Assembly: GCA_029339505.1 (NCBI GenBank)
Contig: JAQISU010000041.1
Location: 2,752,501-2,816,500, forward strand
Length of the DNA: 64,000 bases
Origin: Unio delphinus
Lineage: Eukaryota; Mollusca; Bivalvia; Unionida; Unionidae
Direction of reading: 5' to 3'
Position 1 is the first letter of the stretch, and each line of letters opens with the position of its first letter. Made by a program: the position numbers and the translations under genes. This document shows, one piece after another, positions 20,701 to 31,659 of this stretch. Below the pieces are notes generated by a model. That model worked only from the letters and a program-made list of their open reading frames with translations. It searched no databases and was not told where the DNA came from.

Positions 20701-22371
20701 AGCAATGTTCTTGTAAGTTCGGTGTTCTCAATGTTGGGTAAAGGCACCTCCGCCATCAAAATGGCGAATTAATCTCCAATCACAAATATGTACAATTTTC
20801 ACGATTTGTACTACCACTTCATCAGAATGTGCAAGTCGGATGATTTTCACAATTTTTACTACTATTTACTCCCATCAGAATGTGTAAGTTGGTCAGTTTT
20901 CACTCTCAGAATTTAAAATTTGCGAGAAATAATAATATTATAAACATTTCTAAAAAGTTTTTTTGTGTCAACCCAAAAAAAGCATTTAGTATATAAATAT
21001 CTGATAGGATTTTCACACTGACCCTCAGTCAAACTAAACTCCTACTTTCATTTACTTATCGGAAGGGTTACTATTATTCACTTTCTATAATCCTTTTTAG
21101 TTGTCTTACAGGTGTATTTATAGTTTTCCTTCTTTCATTGTCACGAGATAGTTGTATTTTAACTTTTTCTATTGCGTTAAAAAGAAGCACCATTCTCTTT
21201 TCTCATCTGCTAATGAATCAAAGACAACTTGTTGAATTTCCTTAACAAATTTATATTCTGATGGCAAAGTATATCTATCCCTCGATTTAAGTTCTTGCGT
21301 ATATTCAAAACCACAAAGAATTTTTCAGGATTTAGTCTATCAGATAATTGTATTCCCTCATTTTTTAAATTTGTAATAACAAAAATTATATACATGTAAT
21401 TAATATTTTTATAATTCATTATATAATAAAGATAACTTAAAATGTAAAAAATATATACAAGACAACACAACCCTATATGAACCCCTAATTTGCCATATGA
21501 CAGCTTATTAGGTTCAAGGGCATGAAACACAACCCCATATGTGAACCCCTAGCCTTTCAAACAACAGTCTAGCAAGCTCAAGAGGGTGTGTTTAGTAATT
21601 GGTCGACACAGTACACACAATTTCCTTATGTGGACTCCTAGGGTTCCTTATGACATCCTAGCAAGTCCAGAAGGATACAGTAAATCTTTATTAACTAGAG
21701 CACAACATACATGGGAGCCATTCTCTACATGCAACATATTTTTGTACACCCTCCCCAGAAATCAACCCCCAGAAGAGTGCAAAATGAACACACCATGGTG
21801 GAAGGGTGTGGTCTTTTACTGTGGAGTTTTGAGGCTGGGCTGGGCCCCCACTTTATTGAAAAATCGCTATTTACGCAACAGTCTATACTATATCCGATAC
21901 GGGCATTCGAACATCAGTCACTCTAGCAAAGAACTAAGGGTTCTAATCGACAAATCTATATAAAGAAATTATTAAATGGTTACCTCTATGCTAGAATTCA
22001 ACAGACAAATAATGTGTTCTTGAAGTAATAGGATGTGGTATTTTAACCCTAGCAGTCACCCCTGTGTTGTTCATTCAATTGTGTTACTGGCGAAACGGTT
22101 CATGATTATAGTATTTTGGATAGTTTTACCAGTGAAGAAAAACATATATATATCACAACATTAGGATATATATATATACTGTTATTGAAATCTGTATCTA
22201 TATGCCTTTAATGTGTTTGTGGAAAAAAAATTGTAGATTGAAATCTATCACTGTAAAACAATAATGTGATTGTTAATATACACATTCTGCTACACTTTGT
22301 ACCGAGAGTTTACATATATCAAAATATTTGCCGACTTCATTCAGTAATTTAAATATATTTTCTTCACCAGT
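20701..22371. other. No gene; weak 66-bp direct repeats at 21466-21680
   Basis: The phrases cacaacccyatatg-aacccct and agctcaagagggtg/ggttcaagggcatg recur about every 66 bases, an old tandem or degraded element. The rest is AT-rich. The open frame at 21586-21963 overlaps these repeats and shows no recognised domain. Confidence 0.4.
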
Positions 22372-22700
22372 CTATATAGTTATATATTTCATAGGGCTCC
22401 TTCCAACTGTTTTACAAAGACCACGTTCAGTATTTTCACTTTCTGTGCTAGCTTGAAGATTACTTAAGGAGATGTTTTTAGGATTTGCGTCAATATGGTC
22501 AATTACAAGACCGTCTTTGATCAATCCATTGAAACACTCGTATACGATTCGTTGACAGAGATTACTTTTCTTTCCAACACCAAACATTAGATAACCATGA
22601 TTATTAACAAAACCAACAGGCATTTTTAGTCGACAGTTTCTAATTATACCATCATGAGATGCTTCATAATTCGTTATTTTATGATGCTTTACAAATTCTC
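22372..22700 (-). pseudogene. HNH homing-type endonuclease with NUMOD4-like N-part
   Basis: The minus frame from 22623 to 22372 is open (83 codons) and has the HNH core VIDHIDANPKN followed by SLSNLQ. Upstream in the same frame, NYEASHDGIIRN resembles the NUMOD4 motif common in virus- and phage-borne homing nucleases. Further upstream (22790-23030) a shifted frame encodes a cysteine-rich stretch with CXXCG and CXXYGG-like pairs, probably a zinc-binding lead domain. The frame is broken between the two parts. Confidence 0.65.
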
Positions 22701-23089
22701 GGCTAAATTATAATATATTATTTGTTTGAATCATTATTTGTTTAAATTGTTACTTGAGAAACTAGACAAATAATCTTCTACACTTTTACAGCCTTGTCAC
22801 TATCTATATTTCTTTTATCAAAATACCGTTTCAGGTCTCTGTATATTTTACCTCCATATTGCAAACACAATTTTATCTTTCCTCCAACTCCAACACCACA
22901 TTGTAAACATGGTTTAGGTCCTTAACTCCCTCGCCGTACACTTTGCAAATGATTTCCACAGAATTCATTTATACAGGATGTATTACAATATGTTGTTGAT
23001 CCTATCATCAGCCACCTACACTGATTGTTTGTTTGAGTGATTATATATACAATATTTTTTATTTAAATACTTGTGTTAATTATAATATG

Positions 23090-23940
23090 GAGGATTTTGA
23101 GAGATTATACAAAAATCAAGCCTTCTGAATATAAATTTAATCTCGATAGAATATCTCCTGGCTTAAAAATAAAAAACTCTGGTTGATCCAAAGAATAAAA
23201 ACGTGATTTATAAAATTCACGATGCCAAGAAAGAATTTAGCAGAGATGGCGCGTTTTGTGACGTCACGTGAAAACAACGGTAAAAATCATGCGTAACACC
23301 AAAGGTGTCGAAAAAGTCTTCAACGACACACGAGCGGTAAATATCATTAATTATCTCGATAAAAGAAAATATTTGGTCAAAGTAAAATTTATTGTACTGG
23401 TATTTACATAACGTATCATGAAAGAGAGTATGCTGTAACCGTGATTATTTATGGAATTTATCTGATAAATGAAAAACCCAGTGTTGATAATCTGAAACCA
23501 ATGAAATTGACAAGACTAAATTATGTAGCGGAACGATTAATCGAAAATTTTTCAAACGCGATACATGGAAGCGGGTTAACTAATCTAAGACGTAAAAAAA
23601 TAAACGAGTGGGCTGAATCGGTATTTAAAAAAACCAGAGCTACAATTAATGATGTATCCGGGTTAGAATAAATACTAACATTTTCAATAATAGCGAAAAC
23701 TATAACGGGAGATTTTATTCGATTCGAAACGTTATAAAAAAAAAGGAGGAGGTCCAACAAATATCATTGATCATAATGCCCACGAATATTTCTAGATGAT
23801 GCTGAATATGATTTTATAATCGCAGATGCAACAAAGAAGACTATAGTTGTAGGTCGAGAAAATGCTTACTTGTCTAATGGAACAGGTTTTGGTACAATTG
23901 TTGGCTATATTGATGATATCACCTCAGTATAAATATTTAA
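23090..23940 (+). pseudogene. Unassigned virus-element gene, broken
   Basis: An open stretch 23441-23671 (76 codons, basic, with LRRKKINEWAE) lies between shorter frames (KNVIYKIHDAKKEF near 23195; FIIADATKKT and GTIVGYIDDI near 23810-23930). Codon use and position suggest one or two decayed genes of the element just upstream of the helicase. I do not recognise the family. Confidence 0.4.
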
Positions 23941-24059
23941 GATCGTCTATGTTCGCTTATGTTTCTATAACCTTTATATCGATGATAAATAGATTCCCTG
24001 ACAAAAAAGGTAGAGTTGAAACGGATTCATTTTAAATTGAAAAGAATATACAGAATTAG

Positions 24060-25008
24060 TGACTCAATTTACAAGAACTGATGTACCGTGTGCTTTGTGG
24101 AGAATAAAACATGAACTGTATTATGATTATTCTGAATTCGAAAATGTTGAAATCGGGCATACTTACTCTTGATAAAATCAGACAAGAATCATCAGATATC
24201 AGAATTATTGTCTGCACCATCTATATCCTATCCAGTATCCAATATATTAAACTATTTATCCAAATGGACCTGGTGGTTGCGATAAAACAACTCGTGTTAT
24301 TGAATTATTTAGACAGAGTTCGGATGATATGTTTTTTTTAACACCTACACACACACTCGCAAGAGAAATTAAACGAGGAGTGCTATCATATACTTATCAT
24401 GGCTTCTTTCGGTATTGACTCCTGAACGAATGGGCGAGAAATATATACCCAAAATAATAATTTGGGATGAAATTTGCATAGTTTCCTTAAATGCTTGAAA
24501 TGATTTCAGAAACTTCCATAAATGATTTTTGGGATAAATGGGGACCAAACGATTTGATAGTAGCAAGTAGAAAGATAGTTCGTTATACACTTCAGCAGCA
24601 ATTATTTCAGTTACATAAGGAATGTTTTTAGAATTACAATTTCCGTTGTATTATAGATCAGCTAATACACGACTACAGAATATGGATGTTGAAATTCCAG
24701 GATCGTCAGAAAAACAGAATCGTGTGTTAAATGTTCTAATTCCTATCAGCGCTGTTGAAGATGCACTACGCGCTGACAAATCTCCATGGACACTATGATA
24801 CGCAAAGACAATCCATTCATCTCAAGCCTTAACCATCTCTGATACAGTTGTATGGATTATTGATGATCATATTGAGTGGTGAAACCTAGCAGTATCACGA
24901 GTTAGAAAAATATCCCAGTTGCGGAGGGTTATTGTAACATTTACTGACACCAACAACGAGATTCTTAGTGATGATATAGTAAGAAACAAACTCGCTGTTT
25001 ATAAATAA
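24060..25008 (+). pseudogene. SF1-type helicase relic
   Basis: In order: a P-loop GPGGCDKTTR near 24265 in which the usual Gly before Lys is Asp, then FLTPTHTLAREI, TYHGFF, a Walker B-like IIIWDEICIV near 24450, and in the C-terminal half YAKTIHSSQALTI and LAVSRVRK, matching the late motifs of superfamily 1 helicases. Several stops and frameshifts lie between the blocks. Probable role in the intact element: DNA replication. The altered P-loop and breaks mean it is dead. Confidence 0.7.
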
Positions 25009-25029
25009 AGTTACCACAAAACAAAAATA

Positions 25030-25221
25030 ATGGCGACATTGATATTGATGATAACAACATAATAATCATTGTGCGATCTGTAACACAAAAATATTGTGGC
25101 AGTATTCAAATAATGATCTAAAACAATTTACCGCCAATAGGAAGGATATTAGTCTTGGTCATACACGTGAAAATACGATGTTGACCCGTCTTAAATGTAA
25201 TAGACGTATAGGTGCTAGTTA
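25030..25221 (+). pseudogene. Small zinc/HNH-type (endonuclease VII-like) protein
   Basis: One frame reads HCAICNTK, then SLGHTRENTMLT and KCNRRIGAS before TAA at 25219-25221. The C-x2-C pair, the GHT-x-x-N segment and the CNRR end fit the endonuclease VII/HNH group; the second Cys pair is partly lost (TRLKC where a Cys is expected before Leu). Its stop overlaps the stop of the convergent integrase gene. Confidence 0.55.
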
Positions 25222-26172
25222 AGTGATTGTGGTGGTAATTGTGTGTACTCTGGTATTACCTGTAATTGTTCTAGTACAAATCCACGTTGAGGAGCATTTG
25301 AATCTAATCTATAGATTGCAGGTCTACCCGTAGATCTTACTACACTAGAAATGTTGTACTCCAGATAGGACCAGTCTCTCTTTCTTTTACCACCTTCAAG
25401 CTCACCAGATTCATATAAATACCTGACGATAACATTACCTAAGATTGGTTATGTTGAAAATTCATTATTGGTATATATTTTTTGTAATTGCATTAATATG
25501 TTTTATGGAAGTTGCGCGTGTAATTTCATTATTTAATGCAGTTATCACACATGGTAATCTTGCAAGACATTCTCGAGATCTCCTATCCTGAATTAATTAT
25601 TTTTTTTCTCATATATATATCAAAATAAGTACTCAGCATGTGTTCGATTAAATCGTTAAACAACTGCTTGATCGCGAAGAATTGCAATATGTCCTCGTTT
25701 GATTTTGACATTATGTTTTTTTAGCCAATGATGATACTGGACCATGAAATTCCTTGCCAGGATCAACCTGTTGTGGCCATCGTAGCCCACCTAGATCCTC
25801 GTTGATAAATTCGATCAAAAGCGGAAGTTACTTCAATTGATGTTTTAGTTTAAAGTGGTTTCGCATCTTTGTATATACTTGCAACGTCAACGACAGTTAA
25901 CGCATATTTGAATTTTTTTGACGTCTCCCAATTTCAATAGTATTGTGTATTAAAAATAAAATATCCGCCTGATGAACTTCATTTGTAATGCTGACATCAA
26001 AATGTGGGTACTGCATTTGTTTGGGCGTTGGTAGAAAAATTTGTCATATTGCCTGTCGCGATGACCATTTTTTTGTTGTTGCAGATCGTCTAACATTTGC
26101 TGCATTAGAAAGTTTACTAATTGTTGCTCTACCTCTCAGGTATTCCTTTGGGCTATAATAAATTGATTCCAT
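25215..26172 (-). pseudogene. Retroviral-type (Polinton-like) integrase relic
   Basis: Starts ATG at 26172 (MESIYYSPKEYLRG). Reading leftwards on the minus strand: FDVSITNEVHQADILFL (first catalytic Asp), TVVDVASIYKDA, QVDPGKEF (second Asp), then in a shifted frame RGHIAI and a degraded glutamate helix with RFNRT. A chromodomain/SH3-like tail reads RPAIYRL and RGFVLEQLQVIPE, to TAG at 25215. At least four frame breaks. Known role of the family: insertion of the element into host DNA. Confidence 0.75.
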
Positions 26173-26224
26173 TATAATAGGTGATTAATTAATTACCAGT
26201 CCCTAACCCTAGTTTAACCTTTAT

Positions 26225-26645
26225 CGCGGATCTTACCAATCAATTAACTAATGATTCCAGTGTGGGGTTTTTTAATGGAATTTAACGAATGAATCAATTT
26301 TATATCTGCAATATGTCTATCCTGTAGATTTTCACTTTTATAAACATTTTCATGAATACGATATTATTAATATCGTTTGTTGGTTTATTGGTTGATCAAT
26401 ATCGTTTCACCAGTTTTTGGTAGATTTTATTTATCAAGTCGAATATCATGCCGAGTTCCAGGACCGCAGTAATTATATCCTGGAAGATGTTTTTCTCCTT
26501 GGTATTTACCTCATGGAGCTCCTGGAAATTTCAACATTAATGTTGCAAAATCACCACCATCCGTACGTTGAATTCTGGGTAAAAATACAAATTTTTCTTT
26601 ACCACACACATAACATTTTCCACCATATGCTGTCTTTCTAGCAAT
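26225..26645 (-). pseudogene. Parvovirus-type phospholipase A2 domain protein relic
   Basis: Minus strand, from 26640 leftwards: KCYVCGKEKFVFLPR, then LPGYNYCGPGT, the calcium-loop motif of viral PLA2 domains. After two stops and a frame change come RIHENVYKSENLQDRH and ADIKLIHSL. The catalytic HDxxY motif appears here as HENVY, with Asp replaced by Glu. The two parts are in different frames. In viruses this domain sits in a minor capsid protein. Position next to the integrase supports a virion gene. Confidence 0.55.
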
Positions 26646-26701
26646 AATTAAATCAGTAGTTGGAGTTCAGATCTACAACGAAAACACTATAAATCCAGAA
26701 T

Positions 26702-27389
26702 ATGGATGTAATTGATTTTGCAGCGACGACACAAACGCAAGAACCAGTAAAACATCATCTAGGGCTACCAAATTTTATCATAATGATAATAATATATCCC
26801 TTTGGAAGTGGTAAAACAAAATTACTCCTCAATCTAATAATGAGATGGTTGAAATAGGAAAGATTATATTTGTTAGCACCATCTGTAGATGATCACAGAT
26901 GCTACGAAATACTGAAGGATTTTAATGAAAATACAAGAGTATTAAATGTAGAAAAAAGATATTATTGATTTTATAAAAGACATTGATGAAGCGCCGAGTG
27001 TTGATGAACTTGATGAATTTATTGATAATCTAGTTTATGATGATGATGTGATGCTGGAAAAACAGTCAAATCCAGGAAGAATATTTTCCCGAGGTAGACA
27101 TAACAATACATACGTCATTTATGTCACTCAACGATAAACTCAAATTCCAAAAGTGATCAGAGATAAATGTAATATTTTACCTGTATTTAATGGAGTTGAT
27201 ACCCATACGCTTAGAAGAAATATTCATCAAACATGGTGTAGCGGAGATATGGATGCAATTAAATTAAAAAATTCTTTTCAAAAGCGCAAGCTACCCCTCA
27301 TAACAACAAATTTACATGACGCCAGATCACGATATCGAGTCGGTCTTGATAAAATTGGAAAGCAGCAGAGATGGTGTGACCTCGAATAA
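26702..27389 (+). pseudogene. FtsK/HerA (A32-like) packaging ATPase relic
   Basis: From ATG 26702 the frame gives MDVIDFAATT, then IIYPFGSGKTKLLLNLIMRW, a Walker A segment. Later frames give APSVDDHRCY, LVYDDDVML (Walker B-like) and TYVIYVTQR, then IPKVIRDKCNILPVF, the order seen in Polinton and large DNA virus packaging ATPases. Stops and at least three frameshifts separate them; the last part, 27153-27389, is open. Known role of the family: DNA packaging into capsids. Confidence 0.75.
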
Positions 27390-27689
27390 GTGACCGGGTG
27401 GTTAAATTAATTAATTTTTTTAAAAAAAACAACATACGACGGCACAAAACAGTAACATAATTAACCAACCATTATGAGAAACTCGGTTAGTTAGAGGCTT
27501 CGGTTTGTGTTATTGACGTAATTGGTTTTTCCATTTGCATAAAAAGCATTTGTTCAGGGGTGTACATCGTCCGGCCCGCGAGCCAATCACGGCCCACGGT
27601 AAGATTTCATGCGGCCCGCAGCTTCGGTCATATGATGTATTATTTATGGCCCGCTTGGACGCGAAACCTTCTCCGCTCATTTCTGCCAT

Positions 27690-29105
27690 GGCAACTGAAA
27701 AGAAAAAGAGTTGACAGCGTGGGTCGCCGCTTTAAGGAGATACGGGAATTACCTTACTTGTTCACTGAAAATCGAGGCAATTGTGTTTGTTTCATTTGTA
27801 ACGAGACGGTTGCCTTGTTTAAGGATTTAAACGTAAAGAGACACTTCCAGACTAAACATGCTAACACATACGACAAGCTAACAGGGAGTGACCGCGCTGA
27901 AAAAGTGAAGCAACTCCAATTTGCTCTGGCATCACAACAGCGATTCTTCACGTAGGCCTGTGAGTCAAAGGAAAATATCACCAAAGCAAGCTACAAAGTG
28001 ACCATGTTAATAGCTAAACATAGCAACTCTTTTACTGAAGGTACATATATCAAAGACTGTGTCATGAAAATGGTGGAGAACATTTGCCCCGAGAAGAAGC
28101 AATCATTTATGAATGTTTGCCTGGCACGTATCACTATGGCACGGAGAGTTGAGGACATATCGTCAGATATTCAGAGACAACCGAGGAACTGGGGAGTGAC
28201 TTTTGATTATTTCTCATTAGCCTGCGATGAAAGCACCGATGCTTCTGACACTGCAAAGCTCTTGATTTTTTCTAAGATGAGTTGACGACAACATGAACGT
28301 AATAGAGGAGCTGCTTGACTTCCAAAGCCTTAAAGACCAAATCAGAAGAACAAATTTATTCGTTTCTGTTTGTGATGCTGTTGATGATATGAAACTACCG
28401 TGGAGTAAAGTTTCTGGGATAATTACCGATGGTGCGCCTGATCATGTTATGAAACCAGTGGTAAAGGCAATAAATTATATTCGCGATAAAGCTCTACACC
28501 ACCGACAGTTTCGGCAGTTCCTGCTTGACATTAAAGCTGAATACGGAGACGTAATATATTATAACTATGTGAGGTGGCTAAGTCGGGGGTCCGCAATACA
28601 GCGATTGTTCTCTCTCAGAAAAGAAATAAGAAATTTTTGTTTTGTGTGAAAAGGGGCAACCGATGGAAGAATTGTCCGATCCTGTATGGCTGGCAGATTT
28701 GTCTTTTATGGTTGACATAACGAAGCATCTGAATGGGCTGAATGTTAATCTTCAAGGACAAGATGCAGTGGTGAGCCAGCAATACACTCACGTGAAGGCC
28801 GTTGGAACGAAGCTGCAACTTTTCCAAAGACACTTGTCCAAAACAGAACCCTGCACCTCGCACATCCCAGCTTTGAAGAGGTAATTAACAGTTTCCCACA
28901 GGACAACATCGGTGTGCAAATGAAGAGTTATGCAACAGGTATCGCATCTCGAATTCAACAAACGCTTTCAGGTGTTTGCAGTTATTGAAAAGGACATGTT
29001 GCTTTCTCTTCTCCCTTTTCCGTGGACCCTGATGATGTTCCTCCACAGCTGCATCGAGAAAGTCAGAATTGTGTTTTTACAGTTGTTCTTGTCTGCCTGT
29101 TTGGC
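27690..29105 (+). pseudogene. hAT transposase pseudogene (GTF2IRD2/ZBED-like family)
   Basis: Blocks in order: YLFTENRGNCVCFICNETVA with RHFQTKHA (BED-type C2HC finger, 27745-27870), SLACDESTDASDTAKL (catalytic Asp region near 28220), a DGAPD block near 28430, then LHHRQFRQFL, YNYVRWLSRGSA (the conserved W and R near 28560) and LADLSFMVDITKHLNGLN. Frame breaks fall at about 27955, 28285, 28645 and 28884. Right after DGAPD the frame jumps to HVMKP, so the segment with the usual Cys/His residues is missing without loss of frame. Domesticated relatives of this transposase exist in vertebrates; this copy is dead. Confidence 0.85.
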
Positions 29106-29261
29106 TTCTGTTTAGTTACATTGTAATTTGAAGAAAAAATATTATTATGACAATGACAATTGTTTTATTTATTTTTTGTTTATTTCGTTTTTTTAATTTA
29201 TTTATTTCTATAACAGTGTATATTTACTTGTAACTTTTGTAGTTAAAAAAAGCATCAGATG

Positions 29262-29884
29262 GAACTATCTGACTGGACTATTGTAACTCAGTTCTGTCTG
29301 GTTCATCACAATATTTACTCCAGAAACTTCAAAAAGTTCAAAACACAGCTGCATGGATCATCTTTAGAGTACCTCGATCAGAGCACACCTTACCACTGCT
29401 CTGTATCCTACACTGGCTATCAATTCGATACAGAATCAAACACAAAATTTGTTCTCTGTGCTATATTTCAATGACAGACTCCAGTCCAACATACCTATCC
29501 AGCCTCACCCATGTGTATACACCAGCTAGATCCTTACGCTCTTCTTCTGATAATCGTATACTCATTGTTTCCACGGTGAAAACAAAGTCATATTTAGAAC
29601 GTTCGTTTGCATACCAGGGCCCGGCGACGTGGAACGAATTGCCCATTGAAATTGGACACAAAGACACAGTGGTCCCTTTAAAGAGTGCTCTCAAGACTCA
29701 CCTGTTTCGACTTCAGGGACAAATTTAGCGACCTAATCATGTTTTTGTATCTTATATATTTTCAGCATGTTTTATGTTTTCCAATTTCATTGTTTTTGTC
29801 ATTTGTTGTTCTGTAGTGTAGTTATATCATTATTGATGGTGTAAAGCGCTTAGAGCTTTTAAAGATTAGGCGCTATACAAAGTC

Positions 29885-29946
<62 letters not shown>
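29262..29946 (+). mobile_element. LINE 3' tail (CR1/L2-like), copy A, inside the hAT element
   Basis: 5'-truncated. It encodes the C-terminal end of a LINE reverse transcriptase: DYCNSVLSG-like start, QKLQKVQNTAAW in shifted frames, then (29471-29728) SRILIV-like and RSFAYQGPATWNELP, ending THLFRLQGQI. The 3' end reads gtaaagcgcttagag...gcgctatacaaag followed by (ATT)n at 29889-29946, the usual 3' tail of this family here. Confidence 0.85.
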
Positions 29947-29947
<1 letters not shown>

Positions 29948-30024
29948 ACTATTGGCCCCTGGGCATCTTCACTTAATCAAATCTGGCCCTCTTTGCAAAA
30001 AGTTTGGACACCCCTGCATTAGTT

Positions 30025-30445
30025 TATCAAATGTCTGCCTCTATCATGAGGTGGACTCGCCCTCTCTGCTAATAAACATAATGTCGGACTTAATGAGCAT
30101 ATTCTTTGCCGGCCCAGCAATTAACTGGTCGGTGTCTGCTTCAACAGTACGTGCGACGATACATGGTGACAAATAAAACCTAGGATTTAGAACGTTTTGA
30201 TTTACGTCAGATTAACTAGTGTCGAGTCAATCACAATTGAGGATCAGAAGTTTGAAGACATGTTCATGTCCAAATCCCTAAATCCCTGGAAACAAGAGCT
30301 CGCTCTTCCTACGGTTTATATGTGAAACGTGCGAAATTGTCTAGCCAGAGCGCTCACTTGATGAGACGGAAGGATACACACAAATGTGATTTATGTAGTA
30401 ATGTGTTTACCAAAAGATCATAACTAAAAATGCACATATATGCTA
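30025..30445 (+). pseudogene. Right part of the virus-like element with a C2H2 zinc finger relic
   Basis: After the hAT copy, a frame reads SDLMSIFFAGPAINWS (unrecognised). At 30315-30441 two finger-like blocks appear: FICETCE, then in another frame QSAHLMRRKDTHKCDLC with SNVFTKRS, a stop, and LKMHI. The spacing of C-x2-C, Phe, Leu and His fits C2H2 fingers. Whether they belong to the viral element or to another dead gene is unknown. Confidence 0.4.
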
Positions 30446-30667
30446 TAAACAATAAACTAATAATTAAATTTAACAATTATGCATATATACTGTTTTCGCT
30501 ATTGTTGCTGTGAGGTTAACGTCATTTTCAGCACATGATAGGTTATACGTGATAGGTTGGAGTAAAACCTTGGTAAGAACAACACTATTTTTTTGTGTGA
30601 AAAAGAAACATTTTGTTTGAAAAAGAGCTAGCAGCTATTTCTCCTTTAGGTTCATTGAAGAAGAAAT

Positions 30668-30668
30668 A

Positions 30669-30712
<44 letters not shown>

Positions 30713-31325
30713 ATAATAATAATAATAATGAGGACTTTGTATGGCGCCTATTCTTTAGAAGCTCTAAGCACTTTACAACATCTATAAAGATATAACTACT
30801 ACAAAACAAAAAACAAAATCCATGAAAATGGAAAACGTAAATAAATGCTGAAAATAGTTAAGGTACGAAACATTATTAGGTCTTTAAGTTTGTTCTTGCA
30901 GTCGAAAAAGGAGAGTTTTAAGAGCACTCTTGAAAGGGATCATTGTGTCTTTGTGTCTAATTTCAATGGGCAATTCGTTCCACGTTACTGGGCACTGGTA
31001 TAGAAAAGAACGTAGTCCATATGACTTCGTTTTCATAGTGGGAATAATGAATATACGATTGTCAGAAAAGGAGCGTAAGTATCTTGCTGGTGTATACACA
31101 TGAGTGAGGTCGGATAGGTATGCTGGACTAGAGTCCGTCAGTGAAACGTAGCACAGTGAACAACTTTTGTGTTTGATTCTGGATCAGATGGATTGTCAGT
31201 GTAGGGTACAGAGCAGAGCGGAGGTGTGATCTGATCGTGGTACTCTAAAGATGACCCGAGCAGCTGTGTTTTAGTGGCATCAACTGAAAGATATTTGCGC
31301 AAAATATAGGTATGCTGTACCATTT
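30668..31325 (-). mobile_element. LINE 3' tail (CR1/L2-like), copy B, with internal deletion
   Basis: Minus strand. Frame 31099-30884 encodes MYTPARYLRSFSDNRI and later CPVTWNELPIEI, ending LFRLQEQT, as in copies A and C. The 3' tail is (TTA/GTA)n, seen as (TAC)n(TAA)n on the plus strand at 30668-30730. Near 31265 about 100 bases present in copy C are missing. Confidence 0.85.
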
Positions 31326-31659
31326 AACATGTAATATGTAACATTGTATTCTCTTATTAAAAGATTCCATCTAAAGGAATCAATTTACATCAACCGATTT
31401 AACTTTAGAATTACACGCAGGGTTACAATATAAACACATGTGATGGTAAATAAATACACACAGCAAGTCAGCTTTTCACACGGAATAATTAGACATTCAT
31501 TGACAAGTCTTAAAAAAGACTATGCACATGTGTGCACTTGATTAGTGTCAATTCACTAAAAAATATGTCACACGACAATGAAGAGCAAGTGCCAGTATGT
31601 ACAGGAAAACATGTGAGAAATATTTTTTAAAAAGCAGCTGCGGGCTACAAGCAAAGGAA
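31326..31659. other. No gene seen
   Basis: AT-rich, unstructured sequence between a LINE tail and a minisatellite. Confidence 0.5.

Larger units (their letters stand above)
27555..30016 (+). mobile_element. hAT (Charlie-like) transposon with TIRs and 8-bp target duplication
   Basis: The ends are caggggtgtaca at 27555 and its inverse tggacacccctg ending at 30016. They are flanked by catttgtt (27547-27554) and cattagtt (30017-30024), an 8-bp duplication with one mismatch, as hAT elements make. Inside the left end are ggcccgcgagcc and gcggcccgcag, typical of this group. It carries a broken transposase and a LINE tail. The flanks belong to the virus-like element. Confidence 0.9.
22372..30445. 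mobile_element. Decayed Polinton/Maverick- or adintovirus-like endogenous element
   Basis: Seven relic genes on both strands match a virus-like transposon: HNH nuclease, SF1 helicase, small nuclease, retroviral-type integrase, PLA2-domain protein and FtsK/HerA-type packaging ATPase, plus an unassigned frame. Every gene is broken or has lost key residues. I see no protein-primed DNA polymerase, capsid or maturation protease and no long terminal inverted repeats, so the ends given are only the outermost recognised parts. A hAT transposon (27555-30016) is inserted in its right part. The combination of an integrase with a packaging ATPase is what points to the Polinton/adintovirus group; exact class is inference. 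Confidence 0.7.

Noticed and set aside
21586..21963. A 125-codon plus-strand gene
   Set aside because: It overlaps old tandem repeats, a second frame is open over the same bases, and no domain is recognisable.
26417..26641. A plus-strand gene at the PLA2 relic
   Set aside because: It is the complement of the minus-strand relic that carries recognisable motifs.
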